Positions 51,401-61,329 of a stretch of 64,000 nt of DNA are shown here, piece by piece. The notes under the pieces were generated by a model. That model was not told where the DNA came from. It made no database searches and saw only the letters and a list, made by a program, of their open reading frames with translations. The position numbers and the translations under genes were made by a program. The stretch comes from Sanghuangporus weigelae (lineage: Eukaryota; Basidiomycota; Agaricomycetes; Hymenochaetales; Hymenochaetaceae): assembly GCA_033182465.1 (NCBI GenBank), contig CP137322.1, forward strand, positions 1,922,001-1,986,000, given 5' to 3'. Every line of letters begins with the position of its first letter. The stretch's first letter is position 1.

Positions 51401-52986
51401 AATAGAGATCTGTTCTGAGTAAGCTGATAGATAAAACAGTCTATGTACAACATACCAGTCTCCAAATCAGCCGATCCTCCACCTCTTGCTTTATCATCAA
51501 TGTCACGCTTGCGTTTCTTGATCTTCGGTTCAACCCGAGAGGGCGAAGGTGAATTCTCGTTTGCATTGTCAGGCTGTCGTTCCTCCGATTGCTTATTATG
51601 CACGGTATTCTCGCCAGGGAGAGAAGCCGATGGTAATTCATTAGACTGCTTCTGGCTACCTTTATCCACAGTCTCGACAAATGTGGAAGTCTTTAGTCTT
51701 TTAGCCCTAGGCTTCTTCACCTCCTTCGGAGGTTGCGGCGCTCGTACTTCAACCTCAGGTCGGGGAAGCATTGGTGACGGAGCCGGCGATGCAATCAATG
51801 GTGACTCGACATCGTTGATCTGAGCGGGTGTAGCATCAGCAGGATTCGTTTGGACACCACCCTCTTTCCCTGATTTCTTTTCACTTCCTTTATCTTTTCC
51901 CGATTCACCAGGTTTTGATGCCTCAATGGACTCTTGCGGTGCAGGCGATGAGCCAGATGCGCTCACTTCGTTCGATACCGTGGCAAGTTCTGCGGTGTGC
52001 TCTGTGCTCTTCTCCGTGTCTAGGCTACTCGATGCTGTTCATGAATAAAAATTCAATACGGTGTCAATACGTCCGGCAGGAAATCCTCCTACCGAGTTTG
52101 GATTGAGAATGAGACTTCTTGCCGGATACCGAGGTTACGCCGTCTTTTGAGGCATCCGCAGATGAGGAATCCATTGGACGCACTGACGGGGCTAAAGAGG
52201 TACCACACGAATCATAAGACGGGTGAAGACAGAAGTCAATAATGATACTAACGAGTTCGCTTCTCATTATGCTTAGATCCTGATTGCGGCATTTCATCAG
52301 TAGCTTTCAGAACAGTGCCTCGAGGCTCAGGGTCTTCATTGGCCTGGATTTCGGAATTAAAGTGAGCCTGGTTATTCGACGCTAAGCCAGAAGATTTTAC
52401 TATAGTGAGTAAACGCCAGTATCTGGACTGTGAATACCTTACCCATCGAAGGATTTCGGTCGTTTTGATGTGCATCTGATCTCTTGATAAGACACATGAA
52501 TAATAGTGAATATATCTCAAGGTTTGCTTTAAGTACTTACCTCAGCTCGCACAGGTGGCCCGGAAGTTGCAACTGAGCTTGAAACAATGACCTTCACGTC
52601 AGCGACCCCGTTTGAAACAGCGTACGACTTAAAGGCATCGAAATCGTCCTCTGCGATGCATCACATCTATTCAGTCGCGCGGTAATAGTATGACCACAAG
52701 CAAGTTATACACACCGTCCTCCAAGTCTATGGTCTTCCCGTCTCGAATTTGACATAGCTCAACTGCAGTCTTCGAGTCTAAACCGAGTTTCTTGCCAACC
52801 GTGAGCTTTAAAGCACGAAGGGAGCCTTCTGAGAATCGCGGCGGTCAGAAGGTGGTGCCCGTGCATGTATGTCGATCCTACTAGCTTACCCTTCAGCAAC
52901 CTCTCAAAGGTTCGGGCAGGAGCGGTGAACATGACACGCGGAGGTCCAGCTTCGCGTTTCCGCTTCTTTGTTTCCGTCGCCGCCAT
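48485..52986 (-). CDS. Large Ser-rich, probably nuclear protein with an N-terminal ubiquitin-fold-like domain
   Basis: Exons on the minus strand: 52986-52890, 52828-52715, 52650-52541, 52482-52443, 52399-52253, 52191-52093, 52034-51456, 51414-48485; they close in frame to 1,371 residues. The first 110 residues look like a small beta-grasp domain: RVMFTAPARTFERLL, then LRALKLTVGKKLGLDSKTAV, LCQIRDGKTIDLEDEDDFDAF and DVKVIVSS. The rest is disordered: Ser/Thr/Pro/Glu-rich with several basic clusters (KKPRAKRLK, KIKKRKRDI, NRRKRREKSK) that suit nuclear import, acidic Ser/Asp runs, and a C-terminal KDKRAGTHRKIKLWI after a Ser/Asp tract. This layout recalls nucleolar anchoring proteins such as Net1/Dnt1, but I cannot show homology. 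A stop-free 51-base stretch in the last exon (51294-51244) has GTAAGT and ACAG ends and may be an intron, giving 1,354 residues. Confidence 0.75.
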
Positions 52987-53186
52987 CGCAGAATTGGTCG
53001 GATGGCCAAGGCGGAGCTTAACAGAGACGCGACTGAGAGTTCGAGTGATAAGGCTGAATTATATTTAATCTCCGCCAACGCGTGACGTTATGGTGGGATC
53101 GTCTCGTAACGGCGTGTGACTCTATAGGTAGACAACTTCCGGGACGACGTCTATCATAATCATAAATACGCGACACACCGTTCATC
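52987..53186. promoter_or_regulatory. Compact divergent promoter
   Basis: Only 200 bases lie between the start codons of the large nuclear protein (-) and the complex I subunit (+). No TATA box is evident. Confidence 0.5.
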
Positions 53187-53568
53187 ATGGCTGGCGCTCC
53201 CGGTGGGTCGATTCAGTGGTTTGTGTACTTGTTTTTTTGTAATGGCTGACACCAATGTAGGTGCTGGATTTCACCCACATTTACCTGGAATCGGATACCG
53301 AATTCTGTCGAAGGGCTTGGGTGCGACGATGTGGTTCTTCATATTCTATCGTGCCCGGTAAGAGTAGTCACCCGTGCACTATCCCGAGTACCGAAAACTG
53401 AGACTTTCTCCTCATTTTACCAGACAAGATGGTGCAAAGTTGCTGGTATGCTCATCTCAGTTTTAATCCGCTATCAGCCAGTATCCCGTCTGACCGATTC
53501 TACAGGGCTTGAGCCATCCTTGGGAACAGCATGGACACCATGATACACATGGAGAGGGGCATCACTAA
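53187..53568 (+). CDS. NDUFB2: NADH:ubiquinone oxidoreductase beta subunit 2 (NDUFB2/AGGG type)
   Basis: Tiny four-exon gene: 53187-53202, 53261-53357, 53424-53445, 53506-53568, coding for 65 residues. It is a supernumerary subunit of the membrane arm of mitochondrial complex I. Seen: MAGAPGGAGFHPHLPGIGYR start, one membrane helix with KGLGATMWFFIFYRARQD, and a His-rich tail GLSHPWEQHGHH. The K/G...MWF...YRA..DG...LG..HPWE.H pattern is that of NDUFB2 in fungi and plants (plant forms end in a similar HPWEGH and His-rich tail). The second intron splits an Arg codon. All three introns are longer than the first and third exons. The gene is easy to miss because no open frame over 70 codons follows it. 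Confidence 0.85.
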
Positions 53569-53975
53569 CAATAGACCTGAAAACTTGTCTCAAATAAATG
53601 CTCTTTATCCTGGACATTTATGTCGGAATTGTGATTCTTAGCCATGGGCTGAAAGAACGTCATGTAGGGAACACAGGTTTCAACCGCATGCGACAAGTCG
53701 ACTCGGTCATCGATCAATCGACGTCTTTAAAATCGTCGCATCTTCCTGTTGTCGCTAGGCTGGTCGCCGTAACTGCAGTTGAGGCCAGCTCTGGGTGAAG
53801 ACTGAGCCTCGACTGCGAAGATAACTCCAGCTGAGTACCTTGCAAAGAGCGTCAATAATACTACGACTACGTTGCACCATAGGTTTTGCGATAGCGCTTC
53901 CATTTCGTGAGGAAACACATTCAATAAAACAAGACAAAAAAGGACATCGTATCTAGGGGGGAAGCAGAAACGTAT
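53569..53975. other. Convergent 3' flank
   Basis: About 400 bases between the complex I subunit gene and the transcription factor. No supported gene. Confidence 0.5.
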
Positions 53976-56386
53976 CTACTGTGGCATAACTGAATTGAAC
54001 AGAAAATCGAACCCTGACAGATTAAATGGGCTAGTACCACTAGTGTCTGTGTTAAGCTGGTCTGGCAATCCCACAGTGGGGTCTTGAAAGTGGGAAGTAT
54101 CCATCGGAAACATTGACGATAATACTGGGTTCTGGGACTCTGGCAGGGTCCAAGCGAGATCGTCCGGACTGGTAGACGACAGTTCGTTCACGCTGCGCTG
54201 GTCACAATTGTTGTCATCTACGGAAGTAGAGCGTGATTTCCTGTCCTGGAGAATGCGAAGCGTAACAATCGCTTGCTGCGTCAACTCGCTATTATCCATA
54301 TTCAAGAGAGATTGTAGTAACTCAATCGCTTCATCGCGCTCCTTTCGCCACTCAGTTACATCCGCGTGGCCCGGGTCACGGCACATTGCAATAGAGAGTG
54401 TCACAGCGGCTTCGAAAATGAAGTACGATGTCATGAAGCAGATTTGACGCTGTGGCTCCATTATTGTTATGAGCGACCTCTGCGCATGAAGTAAATCAAT
54501 AGCGTAGTGAGAGAGACTCCCGGAGTCCCACTGGTGATATTTGTACACCATCTCGTCGGAAGATCCGGTTAAAAGCTTGATACATAGTAGCGAACGATGG
54601 AAGAGCATGCGACAGAAGTAGTAATGGCCTGCAACCAGACAACGGTGCAACCGCAGCCTAGGATAAGCGTGATCAAGACTCGTATCTGCATCATGCAATG
54701 CCAAGTATGATGGCAAAGATGCCTCCCAAAGAGATATTTTTCCATCGAAGCTTTTCCCGCCATCAGTTCTGTAAGGATGTATACAAAAGTACTAAAACAA
54801 TTAAATGAGGAGTTTGCTTTGGTTCCTACGGTATTTAAACTTGCCTTATCCTTCTCTTCAGACACACACTCCATCAAGTGAATTAGACAGATTTGGAAAG
54901 AATAGTCAATGTCCGAACTTCCATCAGTTGCGAGCGATGGAGGGCACGTTTTTCGCAAGGGTACAAAACAGTCGCGGGAGTGAACCATAGCAGGTCTGCC
55001 AAGAGCGAACGACAAAAACCTAAATCAATTGCATGAACAACGGATAAAAGAAGGTATAGGAAATAAAGAAAGACCTGTCTCTAGTGGCGCAACCGTGCCA
55101 AGCTATTAACCTCAGTGTCTGTTCGTCTTCTGTCATATCTTTCCACTTGTTCCACGCTGGATTAAGATACAATCCGGCATTTTGGGCGTTTCGGACTGCT
55201 GAGCCAATCAACTTCCAAGCCTAGCGGATGCTCGGTCCTAAATCGTATATCTCAAAAGTATAGGACATACCTCTGTCATTTGCCCTCTATCACACAAGTA
55301 GTCGGCCATGAGTGCCGCTGCAAGGCAGCCATGAGCAGTTCCTTGAGAATATGTTCCAGAATGTCGCGGAGCGAAGAATGATGCTGATTGTACGTCTTCG
55401 GCCAGGCGCTTTGAGGTCAGAGCCTGCAGGAAGTATTTGCGACTCTCTTCCTCCGACGAACAGCCTGATGAAAGCGCGAGTGTAGCAAGCAGGAGGGTTA
55501 CCCAGTTGAAGCTGATTCTTTCCACAGATGTTCTATCTGTTTGAATTGTGTCCCACATTACATGGTACGCTGACATCATGATCGTCTTAGGGATTCCGTA
55601 GCGCCAATTATCGTGCTCGAAGAAAGCTTCAATCAGCTCATCGCAACGAGATTGGAGAGGAAAGTTGGAAATCAGACTGTAGAGTGTAGTGCTGAACGTA
55701 TTTGAAATTGCAGAAGAGTACTGGTTTCTCGATGAGAAAGGCAGTCCGGATGACTTGTCAACTGAAAGCTTGCTTTCGGAGTGGTCGTTAAGCTGGGAAG
55801 TTAGAGTGAAACTTGAGTATATATATATATATATTGAGATTGGGTGTGCCAGAAGACTTACTCTATGAAGTGCACAGACAAGAGAGCCGGTTCCGAGATA
55901 TTCTCCCTAATCATATATCAACATTTAGTTAAAACGCGAAAAATAAAGAAAATGACGTGCATGTCTGGCAACTGACAGCTGTGCCAACGCAATGGCAGCC
56001 TCCTTCACTTCCGACTCTAACGTTCGTAAGGACACCGCAGGATCAACACTGCCTGCAGTGTCATCAACTGGTGTCTCAGTAGAAGATTGAGACTCTGCCT
56101 GTCTTTCGAGAGAAGATTTGTTCTCCGTTTTACGTGAGCCTGTAGGCCGGGAGGGCAGCGGGCGAGCAAAAGGTTCGAGCTCCCAACGACACAGGTGTTC
56201 AACCCCACGCCTCCTACAGAGACCGCACGGCTGCGTCCTGTCACATTTCTGTTCGAGTCAGGTTTTTGTGGGAAAAAAAAATACTCGATTGTGAAATCTT
56301 CGTACCTGCCGCCGTCTCGTACATTCGACGCAGCTAACCCTTAACCTCCTTCTGGTCTTCTTTTGTTTTGCGGTGTCTTCAGGCAT
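53976..56386 (-). CDS. Zn2Cys6 fungal transcription factor
   Basis: Nuclear regulator with an N-terminal binuclear zinc cluster: six Cys with spacing C-x2-C-x6-C-x5-C-x2-C-x8-C in exons 1-2, preceded by a basic stretch (KQKKTRRRLR). Supported exons (minus): 56386-56306, 56248-about 55970, 55906-55862, 55792-55271, 55220-55075, 55019-about 54830, about 54791-53976. The middle holds the Fungal_trans domain: SRNQYSSAISNTFSTTLY, a helical block with WKLIGSAVRNAQNAGLYLNP, WHGCATRDR and then FALGRPAMV, the usual Fungal_trans signature. The C-terminal part has an acidic/Ser/Pro tail. Two junctions are uncertain: the exon 2 donor (a weak GTTGCC, or a GC donor at 55960) and the one near 54.8 kb (a 38-base intron or an alternative of about 99 bases). 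The intron at 55861-55793 contains a TA microsatellite. Divergent from the GH63 gene; a target or pathway cannot be named. Confidence 0.85.
55816..55835. repeat. TA dinucleotide microsatellite in an intron
   Basis: A run of TA repeats lies within intron 3 of the transcription factor gene; such runs vary in length between strains. Confidence 0.7.
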
Positions 56387-57085
56387 GAATAGAAGTGCTA
56401 GACGGTAGCATAGGCACAAAGAGTTTTGGTCCACCCACTGGCAAAATGAATCGGAGATAGCGGTTACTAGTAAGATGATCACGTGACTCGGAACATCTCG
56501 AGCCGCCAGGCGGACCTCTCTTGGGCCGAACGGACTTGCGACGGTGACTCTTGGTGACTGTGGCACTTGAGAGGGGGAAAGCCTCCATACATTGCGATAC
56601 TTTGAGCGCGACTGAGATCCTTTTGCTAAAAAGAACTTCGGTGGCGAGCACAGATGGTACAGAGACCGAAGTTAATTTCACTGGTTGATGCACGCGAGCA
56701 CGGATCACGAGTAAGCACCTTTGGCAATAAACTCAATAATTACCCAAGCTTATTGGTCGAATCTCCGAAACGAAAGCCAATGGAATAAATGTTGTCGATG
56801 CACGCAGTACTAAGTAGTGGTGAGAACGGAGGTGGTGCCTAAGACGCGTACGTAGGTAGGATTGGTTGGTAACCCAAGTAAACTCCATTTGGAAGCCGGT
56901 GGAGAGATGCAATGGAAGCAAATGACGCGTTCGGGGCGCGAGTACTTAAAACTCAAGAACCCGACGCGTCTCCGTGCCCTCGACAACTTATCTCCTCTTT
57001 GTTTCCCGACCATCTGTCCGTTCATCTCGGTGGCACTGGGGTCGTACAACTGCCTTGACCCGTCTTCTCATCGGCGCCACTCACG
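56387..57085. promoter_or_regulatory. Divergent promoter region, transcription factor and GH63 gene
   Basis: About 700 bases between start codons facing away from each other. A pyrimidine-rich stretch (TATCTCCTCTTTG) occurs near 56,990 on the GH63 side. No TATA box was identified with confidence, and no other gene is supported. Confidence 0.5.
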
Positions 57086-60000
57086 ATGAGCACAGCGAAG
57101 AATATCCAAGCGAAGGTCTTCGGTGGTCAAGATTCTTCTCCAAACAGTACTCGTTCGCCTACTCCAGGCGTAACTCCTTCCGAGTCGCCAAACTTGTCGA
57201 TTCATATTCCCAAAAGCACTCCTCCTTCGTTGCCCAAGGACAAAGACCTTTCCTCTAAGGGAAGGGTCCAACCCAGATCATCCCTTTCATTTACCGAAAA
57301 GAGTAGGCAGCCAACAACATTTCAGGAAAGGTTGCTCAAGAAGCTGGGGACACGTTACGATGGTGTGGAACGTTTTCGCCTTGAAGAAGATGAAAGGAAG
57401 GAGAGGCACTGGAAAAGATGGGGTCCATACTTGAGCGAACGTCAATGGGTGAGTATTGCTCTATGCATCACTGTATGCGCCGTAATTTTCGACATCTTTG
57501 ACTTCAGGCGACCGTTCGTGAAGATTACTCGTGGAACGGAGATGCCTGGTCTCATTTTCCGCACTCGCAAGCGCGTTCTCGTGCATATAGGTGGGGCGAA
57601 GACGGCCTTGCCGGTATTTCTGATAACCACCTTCGTCTATGCTTTGCACTCGCATTCTGGAACGAAAAAGATGCAATGTTGAAAGAGAGGCTGTTTGGTG
57701 TTACTGGTCATCAAGGAAATCACGGAGAGGACGTCAAAGAACTCTATTATTACCTCGATTCCACGCCCACCCATTCTTACATGAAGTACCTTTACAAGTA
57801 TCCTCAACGTGCTTATCCGTACGAGGAACTCGTCCGCGAGAATCAGAGTAGATCGCGAGATGTTTCCGAGTTCGAAATTACGGATACTGGGATTTTTGAT
57901 GATGATCGATACTGGGATATTTTTGTGGAGGTGATAAAGATATCATTCTGCTGCAGTGTCTGAATTTCAGTTCTGATGAATTTTATTGCTTAGTATGCTA
58001 AGGAGGAGGACAATACAGACTCTATCTATATCAGAGTGACAGCGTATAATCGAGGACCGGACCCCGCTACCTTGCATATTCTACCACACCTTTGGTTCCC
58101 AAATACTTGGTCTTGGCCTCTCCCTCGCCCGGAAAAACCGAGTCTCGTCGGTCATAACGAAAATGCTATAACAGCGACGCATCCAACACTCGGAAAGACC
58201 CATCTCTACTGTCTCCCTTCTCCTCAGCCCATTGGTCCAAACGATGAGGAAGAGGTTGAAGAATCGGAAGAGGACGATTCGGTATATCCAACACTTCTTT
58301 TTACAGAAAACGAGACAAACTATCAACGCTTGTATGGAGGCCAGAACGAGAGCAAGTATTCGAAAGATGCGTTCCATGACTATCTCATTCCTTCCCATCG
58401 TCCCAAGGAGGAGGACTATGGATTCGGTAAAATACATTCTCATTATTACTCGGAGGACGGGGATGCAGATTATGAAGAAGGTCCCAGAACTCCATTTCCT
58501 GCGGAAAATGAATTCGTCAATCCACAGAAGAAAGGGACAAAGGCGGCGGCGCACTATGCTTTCAAAGATGTTCCAGGCAACGGTGGATGCGCTGTCATTC
58601 GTTTGAAGCTGACTCCGAACAAACCACACAAGGATGAATCTATTCAGGACGAGGGTCTCTTTGACGATGTCATAGAGGAACGGCGCAGAGAAGCCGATGA
58701 ATTCTACAACAACTTGGCTGGGCATGGAATCAGCGACGACTTCAAGCAGATCATGAGGCAAGCACTTGCCGGGATGCTATGGACTAAGCAGTTCTATCAG
58801 TTCATACAGAAGCCGTGGTTAGAAGGTGATCCTGCTCAACCCCCGCCTCCTCCAAACCGGAAATGGATCCGAAACCGAGTAAGTTTCTCTTTCTGTCTTT
58901 TTGCGAATTTTCTGACATCCCAAAATTTTCTAGGAATGGAAGCATCTTCATATTGCAGACATATTGTCAATGCCGGATAAATGGGAGTATCCCTTCTTCG
59001 CAGCTTGGGATACAGCTTTCCATTGCATCCCACTAGCCATGGCTGATCCAGCTTTCGCAAAGAACCAGTTGCAGCTGTTGGTGCGCGAATGGTACATGAA
59101 ACCGGATGGCCAGATCCCCGCATATGAATGGAACTTTGGCGACGTCAACCCTCCCGTGCATGCTTGGTCCGTGTTCGTCATTTAAGGAATAGTACATAAC
59201 TCACATTCATTCAAATAGGGCCACTTTCCGCGTGTTCAAGATTGAACGTAAGCTGTTTGGCAAAGAAGATGTGCCTTTCTTGGAGAGCGTATTCCAAAAA
59301 TTGCTGCTGAACTTCACTTGGTGAGTCCTTGATCATGCCGAGAAGGACTTGCAGCTAATTCCCTTTACCATTAGGTGGGTGAATCGGAAGGACGCTAGTG
59401 GCCAAAATATCTTTGAAGGAGGATTCCTTGGACTAGATAATATTGGTGTCTTTAATCGCTCTGAGCCATTGCCTACGGGAGGAACGCTTCGTCAGGCAGA
59501 TGGTACAGCATGGATGGCATTTTATTGCTTGAACATGTGAGTACATCCGTCTCGTTACATAGCAGGAACAAAGAAAACTGAAACTCGCCCTCCGCCAGGC
59601 TCAATATAGCTCTGGAACTTGCTAAGCATAATCCAGTATATGAAGACATCGCGTCCAAATTCTTTGAGCATTTCATCTTTATTGCGGATGCGATGACTTA
59701 CAAAGGCTCGACTGACGAGGATCTATCGCTTTGGAATGAGAATGATGGATTCTATTACGATGCAATCTCATTTGGACCAGGCAACTCCATGCAACTTCCA
59801 GTCAAGAGCCTTGTCGGTCTGATACCGCTGTATGCAACCCTCACGTTAGAGCCATCGGTCATCAACCGACTTCCTGGTTTCAAAAAAAGGATGGAATGGT
59901 TCATAGAAAACAGACCGGAAGTGTCACAGAGGAACATGGCAAACATAGAACGTAGGTTCATCCTTGTCCTAATATTAAACATCTTATGTTCATTACGTTT

Positions 60001-61020
60001 CAGTGCCTGGAAGAGGTGACCGGAGACTATTGGCTCTTGCAAGCAAGGAGCGACTCATCAGGATTTTGGAAAAAATGCTGGACGAGGACGAGTTCTTCAG
60101 TGATCACGGCATTCGCTCGTGCGTAATGTTTGTTCCGTAACAAAATCGAGCCTCATACTTGAAATTAGCTTGTCGAAGAAACACATGGACGAACCCTGGG
60201 GCATGGATGTTCATGGGCAGCGCTATGAAGTAAATTACTGGCCCGGTGACTCTCATTCGGGAATGTTTGGAGGAAATTCGAACTGGCGCGGTCCTATCTG
60301 GGTAAATACTATTTGTATTCTATAATCAGACAAGCATTTTTCTGATAGTAAGCAATCCAGCTTGCGACCAACTTCCTTCTCATCGAGTCCCTTCAAAGAT
60401 TCCATCAGTACTACGGGGATGACTTGCAGGTCGAGTGTCCTACTGGCAGCGGAGACTACATGAACCTTGCCGACGTCGCCGAAGAGATCCAACATCGTAT
60501 AATCCACATTTTTGGAAGGGATATCGAGGGCAAACGTGCAACGAATGGCGGAAACACCAAGTTCGACCTTGACCCGCATTTCCGAGATTACTTGCAATTT
60601 TATGAAGTACACTGATTTGCTTGTCTTTGCCTCCTCATTTTTCTCATGCTCTTTGCAGTTTTTCCACGCCGACGATGGTCGTGGACTAGGTGCATCGCAC
60701 CAAACGGGATGGACCGGTCTTGTTGCATTCCACATTATGCAAAGCGGTATTACTTGCCGTCTTCCGCGGACGCCTAAGAGTATGTATCGATTTATATCTT
60801 CTCTTTCTCTATCTGACCCTTCATGATCCTTCAGCTCCTCGCAGTGTCGCTAGACATTACTTTGATGTGAGTCGATCTATCATAGCAATTTTTTAATTAA
60901 ATTCCTTACTATCGCATCGTATAGGAACACATCGATACTCGTTCCGAATATGGCGACGAATCCGCCTTTCCGCAGACGCCATACACGCCCTTGGGAGACA
61001 CCTCGCCAGACGCGCTTTGA
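57086..61020 (+). CDS. GH63 family glycosidase, yeast YMR196W type
   Basis: Thirteen exons: 57086-57448, 57508-57930, 57994-58878, 58934-59166, 59219-59320, 59375-59536, 59599-59951, 60004-60118, 60169-60301, 60361-60606, 60659-60779, 60835-60866, 60925-61020; 1,087 residues. GH63 enzymes are inverting exo-glycosidases with an (alpha/alpha)6 barrel. This subfamily lacks the ER signal anchor of processing glucosidase I and looks cytosolic. Seen: [42 protein letters not shown], a beta-rich N-domain, then the barrel: [24 protein letters not shown] (the family's catalytic-site region), [78 protein letters not shown] and TGWTGLVAF. An acidic insertion ([12 protein letters not shown]) sits near residue 345. 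The substrate is unproven; some relatives act on mannosyl- or glucosylglycerate. Confidence 0.88.
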
Positions 61021-61329
61021 GTCAAAGATAGAACAATGCTGTATAAATTCTAGACTGGTATTTCGACATTCATGTAGATTTCGCATGACTCACATTTAGG
61101 TCCGTGCGCGTATACACGCATGCCTCACATGTACTCCAATTATATAGAATTTAGAATCAAATAAGAGACCGTCACTGAAATTACATGCCACTGAATATAC
61201 AGTTACATCGCCTAGATCTCGAAAGACTTGAACCTCTTTGTATCAGTTGTAAGATACACAGGGAGTTATATCCGTTTTGTCCGTCTCCGTAATCAAAATG
61301 CAGAAGGGGTGTATTGAGAAGTTGTACTT
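61021..61329. other. Convergent 3' flank
   Basis: About 310 bases between the GH63 gene and the membrane protein gene. No gene seen. Confidence 0.5.

Noticed and set aside
56150-56230. tRNA-like GGTTCGAGCTCCC near the transcription factor exon 2
   Set aside because: No acceptor or anticodon stem forms, and the stretch codes for the zinc cluster and following residues on the other strand.
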